34,206 bases of DNA, taken from positions 1 through 34,206 of the forward strand of contig CAMTUW010000033.1 in the NCBI GenBank assembly GCA_947085035.1. Reading direction: 5' to 3'. Every line of letters begins with the position of its first letter. Position 1 is the stretch's first letter. Below the pieces are notes generated by a model, which was not told where the DNA came from, made no database searches, and saw only the letters and a program-made list of their open reading frames with translations. This document shows, piece by piece, positions 30,305 to 34,206 of the stretch. Made by a program: the position numbers and the translations under genes. This stretch comes from CAMTUW01 sp947085035. Lineage in GTDB: Bacteria; Actinomycetota; Coriobacteriia; Anaerosomatales; PHET01.

Positions 30305-30349
30305 TTGACAGTACCTCTATATGAGGTAATATCACCCCATAACGAGGTA
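30305..30349 (+). promoter_or_regulatory. Promoter with operator for the winged-helix/nucleotidyltransferase pair
   Basis: A consensus TTGACA (30305-30310) and TAATAT (30327-30332, 16-base spacer). Between them lies the palindrome TACCTC-TATAT-GAGGTA (30312-30328). A third half-site GAGGTA follows at 30344-30349, 21 bases on. A bound regulator would block the polymerase. Confidence 0.7.
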
Positions 30350-30363
30350 TTCAGGAGATCGAG

Positions 30364-30702
30364 ATGACACCTACTCTGGAAGGCATATTCGCCAGTCGCT
30401 CGGCAGCCCAAGTGCTGTTGTTCTTGGAGGCGTACGGGTCGGGCCATGCGCTGAGTATAGCCAAGACCTATGAGGTGTCCCTCAGTCCCATACAAAGGCA
30501 ACTTCGCAGGCTCGAGATAGACGGCGTGCTGGTCAGCCGGTTGGTGGGCAAGACGCGCCTGTTCGAGTTCAACACGCGAAATCCGACGGTAGGAAACTTG
30601 CGTGGCTTCCTAGCCGCCGAGCTTGAGCTGCTGCCCGAAGAAACGGTCAAGCAGTACTATCGCCAGAGGCAACGGCCCCGTCGTACCGGGAAACGGTTGT
30701 AG
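30364..30702 (+). CDS. Winged-helix antitoxin/regulator of a nucleotidyltransferase pair
   Basis: A 112-residue protein with a winged helix: ASRSAAQVLLFLEAYGSGHA, LSIAKTYEVSLSPIQRQLRR, LEIDGVLVSRLVGKTRLFEF. The layout is ArsR/MarR-like, common in regulators that precede nucleotidyltransferase toxins. A short basic tail (RQRQRPRRTGKRL) may contact nucleic acid or the partner. The ATG at 30364 has AGGAG 7 bases upstream. The next gene starts 3 bases after the stop. The TACCTC/GAGGTA palindrome over its promoter suggests autorepression. Confidence 0.8.
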   Translation: MTPTLEGIFASRSAAQVLLFLEAYGSGHALSIAKTYEVSLSPIQRQLRRLEIDGVLVSRLVGKTRLFEFNTRNPTVGNLRGFLAAELELLPEETVKQYYRQRQRPRRTGKRL

Positions 30703-30705
30703 CGT

Positions 30706-31257
30706 ATGAGTACGATCGACGGCACTACGACACTCCTCGAGTTGGCAACGATGGTCAGCGAGGCACTTGAGCGTGCGAACATCACGAGCACGCTATCAGG
30801 CGGAGCAGTGGTGTCCATCTACACGCACAATGAGTACGAGAGTCACGATCTGGACTTCATCACCAGCGAGAGAAACACGACGATTGCCCAGGCATTGACT
30901 CCCCTTGGCTTTCGGCACGAGCCGGGCACGCGCGAGTTCACTCATCCGGGCACAGATTTCTTCGTTGAGTTTCCCCCGGGCCCACTTGGGCTTGGCGAAA
31001 CCGTCATTGAGCACAGTGATGCTGCCGTCATTCAAACGGGTTACGGAAGCCTGCGAATTCTCACGCCGACCCAAAGCGCCATGGACAGGCTTGCGGGCTA
31101 CGTCGCGTGGGGGGACAACCAAGCGCTGGATCAAGCTGTCATGATCGCCAGACACCACGAACTCGACTGGCCCGCCCTTACGCAGTGGGCGGAACGAGAG
31201 GGCGCCGATGCGGCACTCATCAGCAGGGTGAAAGCGCGCGCCGGGCGGGCTCAGTAG
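30706..31257 (+). CDS. Nucleotidyltransferase-fold protein, likely toxin of the pair
   Basis: A 183-residue protein. TSTLSGGAVVSIYTHNEYES followed by HDLDFIT gives the GG...D-x-D signature of minimal nucleotidyltransferases. ILTPTQSAMDRLAGYVAWGD and QALDQAVMIARHHELDWPAL are C-terminal helices as in relatives. Such proteins add nucleotides to RNA or protein targets, as AbiEii and MenA do; the target here is unknown. It is translated with the winged-helix gene before it. The stop lies one base from where the YyaL-like remnant begins, so this module probably arrived by cutting that gene. Confidence 0.8.
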   Translation: MSTIDGTTTLLELATMVSEALERANITSTLSGGAVVSIYTHNEYESHDLDFITSERNTTIAQALTPLGFRHEPGTREFTHPGTDFFVEFPPGPLGLGETVIEHSDAAVIQTGYGSLRILTPTQSAMDRLAGYVAWGDNQALDQAVMIARHHELDWPALTQWAEREGADAALISRVKARAGRAQ

Positions 31258-31258
31258 C

Positions 31259-32509
31259 CCGCGCTACCTCGCGACCGGCGAGGCGCACCTGCTCGAGATG
31301 GCGACCGTGACGCTGGACGCCATGATGCGCGGGGGGATGTACGACCAGCTGGGCGGCGGGTTCCACCGCTACTCCACCGACGAGCGCTGGCTCGTGCCGC
31401 ACTTCGAGAAGATGCTCTACGACAACGCCGCCCGCGAGATGCTCAACGAGGCCGGCGGCTTCTACAGCGCCCAAGACGCCGACACCGAAGGCGAGGAGGG
31501 CCGATACTTCGTCTGGGCTCCCGAGGAGATCGAAGCCGCCCTCGCCAGCGCCACGCCCGACCCGACCGGCGACGCCGAGCTGCTCTCGGCGGCCTACGGT
31601 GTGACCGCGCGCGGCAACTTCGAGGGCAAGAACATCCTGACCCTAGCGATGACTTCCGAGGAGATCGCGGAGAGCTCCGGACTGACGGTGGCCGAGGTGG
31701 AGGAGAGGCTCGCCCGCGCCAAGGCCGCACTGCTGGCCGCGCGGGAGACGCGCGTGAGCCCGGGGCTCGACAACAAGGTGCTCGCCAGCTGGAACGGCCT
31801 GATGCTGTCCGCCTTCGCCGAGGCGGCCCGCGTGCTGGACCGCGACGACTACAAGGAGATCGCCGAGCGGTGCGCCGACTTCGTGCTCGAACACATGCGC
31901 ACACCCGAGGGCCGGATGCTGCGCAGCTGGCCATGCGGTGGGACGGCGCTCGCGGGCTACCTGGAGGACCACGCGGCCGTGGCCGCCGGGCTGCTGGAGC
32001 TGTACCAGACCAGTTTCGATCCCCGCTGGTTCGAGGCCGCTCGGGAACTCGCCGAGACGATCCTGGCGCACTTCGCCGACCCCGCCGGCGGCTCGGTGGC
32101 TGCCGAGTTACTAATCAAACTAGCTGAGTACACCGGCGAAGAGCGGTACGCCGAGGCAGCGACCGCTGCGCTCGCGCAGGTGCAGCCGATGATGGCGCGG
32201 GCGCCGCTGGGGTTTGCGCACTGGCTGGGGGCGCTGGATTTGGTGCTGGCGCCGCCGGCCGCGCTGGCGATCGTGGGGGAGGGGCCGGAAGAGATGCTGG
32301 CGGTCGTGCGCGAGCGGTGGCGGCCGGGGTTGGTTGTGGCGGCTGTGAGTGAGGCGGCAACGGCAGGTGGGGTTGGGCTGCTCGATGGCCGAGAAGCGCT
32401 GGGTCAGCGGGCGACGGCGTACCTGTGTCGGGGGTTCGCCTGCGAGCGGCCAGTGGTGACGATTCAGGCGCTTGTGGCGTTGCTCACTGTCCGTGAAGCA
32501 CCAGACTGA
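31259..32509 (+). pseudogene. YyaL/DUF255-type protein lacking its N-terminal thioredoxin domain and two internal segments
   Basis: The frame begins in mid-protein at PRYLATGEAHLLEMATVTLD with no start of its own. The thioredoxin-like domain (roughly 250 residues) that should precede it is absent. The rest matches the family (YDQLGGGFHRYSTDERWLVP, FYSAQDADTEGEEGRYFVW, NKVLASWNGLMLSAFAEAAR) with two gaps. About 30 residues are missing between HFEKMLYDNA and REMLNEAGG. About 27 are missing between FADPAGG and SVAAELL, where RPKD...NATPSGN should be. Both gaps keep the frame, so an ORF of 403 codons from an internal ATG (31298) stays open. A stretch near 32110-32130 is AT-rich compared with its neighbours. 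A shortened product cannot be excluded. Confidence 0.72.
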
Positions 32510-32581
32510 GACCTGAAGATCGGTCCGCTCGATTCGGCCCCGCGGCCCGGGATCTTGCGCTTCACTTGCGCAGGCTTGACA

Positions 32582-32661
32582 CCGTAGGTTACGCTCGCCG
32601 CGTCGCCTGCTTTTGCAGGTTGCTCTCAGGGGGCGTGGGACGCGCCGAGCGTAACCTACGG
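32582..32661. repeat. Long inverted repeat with inner hairpin
   Basis: Arms 32582-32604 and 32639-32661 pair over 23 positions with one mismatch (C32598/C32645). The outer 16 bases (CCGTAGGTTACGCTCG) are perfect. Inside is a smaller hairpin CCTGC-TTTT-GCAGG (32606-32619). There is no open frame or T-tract. It could be a miniature mobile element, a structured RNA or a strong bidirectional terminator. Confidence 0.7.
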
Positions 32662-32774
32662 GTGCGCGTTCTCTCTTCGCCACGGCTACGGATTCCTAGG
32701 GTGTTTCGGCGCCAGACGTCAATTGAGATGAGTACTGTCGCTGTGCAGGGGGGAGTCCCGTAGAAAGAATAAGG

Positions 32775-32821
32775 CCCCGGGCTCATACACCGACTACGAG
32801 AGTCGGGAGTGGATCCCGGGG
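32775..32821. other. Nested stem-loop of unknown role
   Basis: The outer stem CCCCGGG/CCCGGGG (32775-32781, 32815-32821) encloses a perfect CCGACT-ACGAG-AGTCGG hairpin (32790-32806). It looks like a folded RNA or terminator in the leader of the Abi_2 gene. The remaining 120 bases before that gene are AT-richer and contain CGATTTCG three times (32843, 32883, 32904), possible operator sites. Confidence 0.5.
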
Positions 32822-32939
32822 ACTGCATAGCGAACTATACCCCGATTTCGGACTATTTCAAGCGATTCTTTACTGTCTTGCGCGATTTCGTCCGTTTCCA
32901 CAACGATTTCGTGTCTCGACGCCTAGGGGAGGGCGTTGC

Positions 32940-33656
32940 GTGCAGAAGCTAGCATACTGTGTTCATTGCGGCCTGTCAGTGGAGCGGTTTCAGCGGTACT
33001 CAAAGGGAGAGGAGGGGCTAGTTCCTCCTCTTGCCCGGTATCTATGGAATATCCGGCTGTCCGAGGCCCTGTACCCAACCCTCAACTGCCTCGAGATTGG
33101 GATGCGAAACTCGGTGCACAGGTCCTTCACTGCCGAGTACGGACCGTTGTGGTTCGACACGCCCGGTCTGCTGGGCCCCTGGGAGGTTAAGTCAGTTGAT
33201 ACCGCGAAGGCAATACTGGCAAAGGCGCAGAAGCCGCTAACCCCCGAGGGGGTTGTTGCCGAACTCAACTTCGGCCTCTGGACAACGCTCATGAGTAAGT
33301 ACCACATGAGCAAGAATCCTTCGGTGCCAGAGTACTTGGAGCCGTGGCCGCGACTGCTCAAATCGACGTTTCCTCACGTACCGAAAAGGGAGCTCACAAG
33401 GGGGAAGCTTGCCGCGCCGCTGGAAGAGGCGCGAAAGCTGCGAAACAGGATTTCGCATCACGAGCCCATCTGGCATCAGAGTGATCTCATGGCGACCTAC
33501 TTGGATGCGAAGCGGATGTGTGCGTGGTTATCTCCCGCGATGGCAGAGGTGACGCATACCATCGACAGGTTTCCGCAAGTGTATGGCGCCGGGTCGGTGG
33601 TGTACCACGAGCGGCTTGGTCACCTCGCAGGATGGGTTCTGGGCGAGAGCGAGTAG
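32940..33656 (+). CDS. Abi_2-like abortive infection protein (HEPN ribonuclease fold)
   Basis: A 238-residue protein. The start LSVERFQRYSKGEEG and RYLWNIRLSEALYPTLNCLE then IGMRNSVH match Abi_2/AbiD-like proteins (A..lY.wN..LS.aLyp.l...Ev.lRN). VVAELNFGLWTTLMS is the middle motif. ARKLRNRISHHEPIW gives the R-x4-H catalytic site of HEPN ribonucleases. Such proteins are thought to stop phage growth by cutting RNA. It stands alone without an obvious antitoxin. The GTG at 32940 has GGGGAGGG about 9 bases upstream. The leader holds folded elements and three CGATTTCG repeats. Confidence 0.8.
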   Translation: MQKLAYCVHCGLSVERFQRYSKGEEGLVPPLARYLWNIRLSEALYPTLNCLEIGMRNSVHRSFTAEYGPLWFDTPGLLGPWEVKSVDTAKAILAKAQKPLTPEGVVAELNFGLWTTLMSKYHMSKNPSVPEYLEPWPRLLKSTFPHVPKRELTRGKLAAPLEEARKLRNRISHHEPIWHQSDLMATYLDAKRMCAWLSPAMAEVTHTIDRFPQVYGAGSVVYHERLGHLAGWVLGESE

Positions 33657-33830
33657 CGCGGCAGGGGCTGAGCCGAGGGTGTGGTTCCAGCGGCCGATGT
33701 CGGCGCTTCGGATAAGATCAGAAGTGGGCTAATCGCAACACACGGGGAAGCGCTTGGCAAAGCATCCGGCGGGCTGGACTTCGATTGCACCTGATGCCCA
33801 AGGCTTTGGACGACCGCACTGAGGAGATGC

Positions 33831-34085
33831 ATGCCTCGAACCAAGAGAGAACTTGCGAAGACAGAACATGAGAGCGCGTCGGACGACAATCTGGAGTCTG
33901 CGCTCAAGGCATGCCGCGAGGCGGCTCGCCGCGGCTACGAGATCGCCAAGGAGAATCTGCGCGAGTCGGAGAAGGCCATCAGCGACGTCTCAAAGTCACT
34001 CTCGCAATGCCTGGCCGCGCGCCGGGGCGTGGTGTATGAAGCTCCCTGCCCCGTCCTTCCGAGCTTAGCATTCAGCCGGCCATGA
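33831..34085 (+). pseudogene. Small helical protein gene cut by an IS
   Basis: The ATG at 33831 has GAGGAG upstream. The first 60 residues (PRTKRELAKTEHESASDDNL, ESALKACREAARRGYEIAKE, NLRESEKAISDVSKSLSQC) are charged and helical, probably a coiled coil; I do not recognise the family. From about 34013 the frame runs into the IS terminal repeat, adding some 24 unrelated residues before a stop. The 174 bases upstream show no feature that I can name. Confidence 0.5.
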
Positions 34086-34206
34086 GCGCTGGCACCACCT
34101 CCTCGGTCTCGGTCTCGAGCGCGGTCAGCGGTGGGCGCATGGCGACGGCGATCGACTCCACGGACATGTAGCGCCTCGAGACCTGCCACTCGTCGTGCTG
34201 TTCGGA
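34013..34206 (-). mobile_element. Right fragment: end side of an IS256-type insertion sequence
   Basis: Terminal repeat at 34013-34044 (partner of 110-141), then 27 bases, then the 3' end of a transposase gene on the minus strand that leaves the window. The orientation is the same as the left fragment. Confidence 0.65.
34072..34206 (-). CDS. C-terminus of an IS256-family transposase (partial)
   Basis: The last 44 residues are visible: SEQHDEWQVSRRYMSVESIA and then a tail ending in PALMAG. The E(W)Q..RRYmS.ESl pattern is the well-known end of IS256-type (mutator-like) DDE transposases. The catalytic residues lie outside the window. The stop at 34072-34074 is followed by the element's terminal repeat 28 bases on. 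Confidence 0.8.
   Translation of the reverse strand, partial: SEQHDEWQVSRRYMSVESIAVAMRPPLTALETETEEVVPALMAG

Noticed and set aside
32769..32825. tRNA-like element with a GGGCTCATA segment
   Set aside because: No 7-base acceptor pairing in the right geometry, no T arm and no CCA; the pairing found is a simple nested stem-loop.
1..34206. A 34 kb composite transposon between the two IS pieces
   Set aside because: The block contains tRNA genes and core metabolism, neither IS is complete here, and no target duplication can be seen.

Overview
The window is GC-rich with actinobacterial-style gene packing: many 4- to 8-base stop/start overlaps, GTG and TTG starts, and strong GGAGG-type ribosome binding sites. 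It fits a high-GC Gram-positive anaerobe or facultative anaerobe (clostridial-type 4Fe-4S ferredoxin, phosphoketolase plus acetate kinase, SwrC-like RND pump). A Coriobacteriia-like actinobacterium is my guess, not a proof. Both ends look like pieces of one IS256-type insertion sequence family. The left piece truncates a kaiB gene and the right piece truncates a small gene.

Layout. 1-141: start of an IS. 107-1293: truncated kaiB and a nucleotidyltransferase broken by an internal deletion. 1287-8306: a defence-type island. It holds an intact winged-helix antitoxin-like gene under a striking nested dyad, an abiEi-abiEii-primase/helicase operon, a Fic AMP-transferase gene flanked by exact 18-base direct repeats, and the tail of a second abiEi. 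A short GATTTG..GCCCGATT motif recurs only between these modules. 8362-12019: phosphoketolase and acetate kinase, an overlapping pair that makes acetyl phosphate and then ATP. 12282-16438: a K+/H+ antiporter, then (opposite strand) a free-standing B12-binding sensor domain with an ABC exporter. 16594-17305: a VapBC-like pair. 17443-20667: an envelope operon (tiny membrane protein, methyltransferase, membrane sulfatase/phosphotransferase). 20727-20881: tRNA-Glu and tRNA-Val. 21006-21723: a second VapBC. 21836-22491: ferredoxin, a GGQ release-factor-like protein and a 28-residue membrane peptide. 22632-23265: a DUF72 gene broken by deletions. 23369-27364: MarR regulator and RND pump. 27451-27527: tRNA-Asp. 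27692-28474: META-domain lipoprotein. 28632-31257: MazEF, Phd-PIN, a metallopeptidase remnant and a winged-helix/nucleotidyltransferase pair. 31259-32509: the remains of a YyaL-like gene. 32510-32939: two strong stem-loops. 32940-33656: an Abi_2/HEPN protein. 33831-34206: a small gene cut by the second IS.

How it works together. Housekeeping blocks (fermentative ATP supply, ion transport, tRNAs, efflux) alternate with about ten toxin-antitoxin or abortive-infection modules, intact or decayed. Each is compact, carries its own palindromic promoter/operator, and often sits beside a tRNA or a truncated gene. The most original feature is the 2.4-6.6 kb cassette: a type IV AbiE pair co-transcribed with a TOTE-type primase-helicase, bracketed by 16-base direct repeats, next to a Fic cassette bracketed by its own 18-base repeats. 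Several genes (nucleotidyltransferase, DUF72, YyaL-like) carry clean internal deletions. This could be active decay or an assembly artefact, and only reads can tell which.
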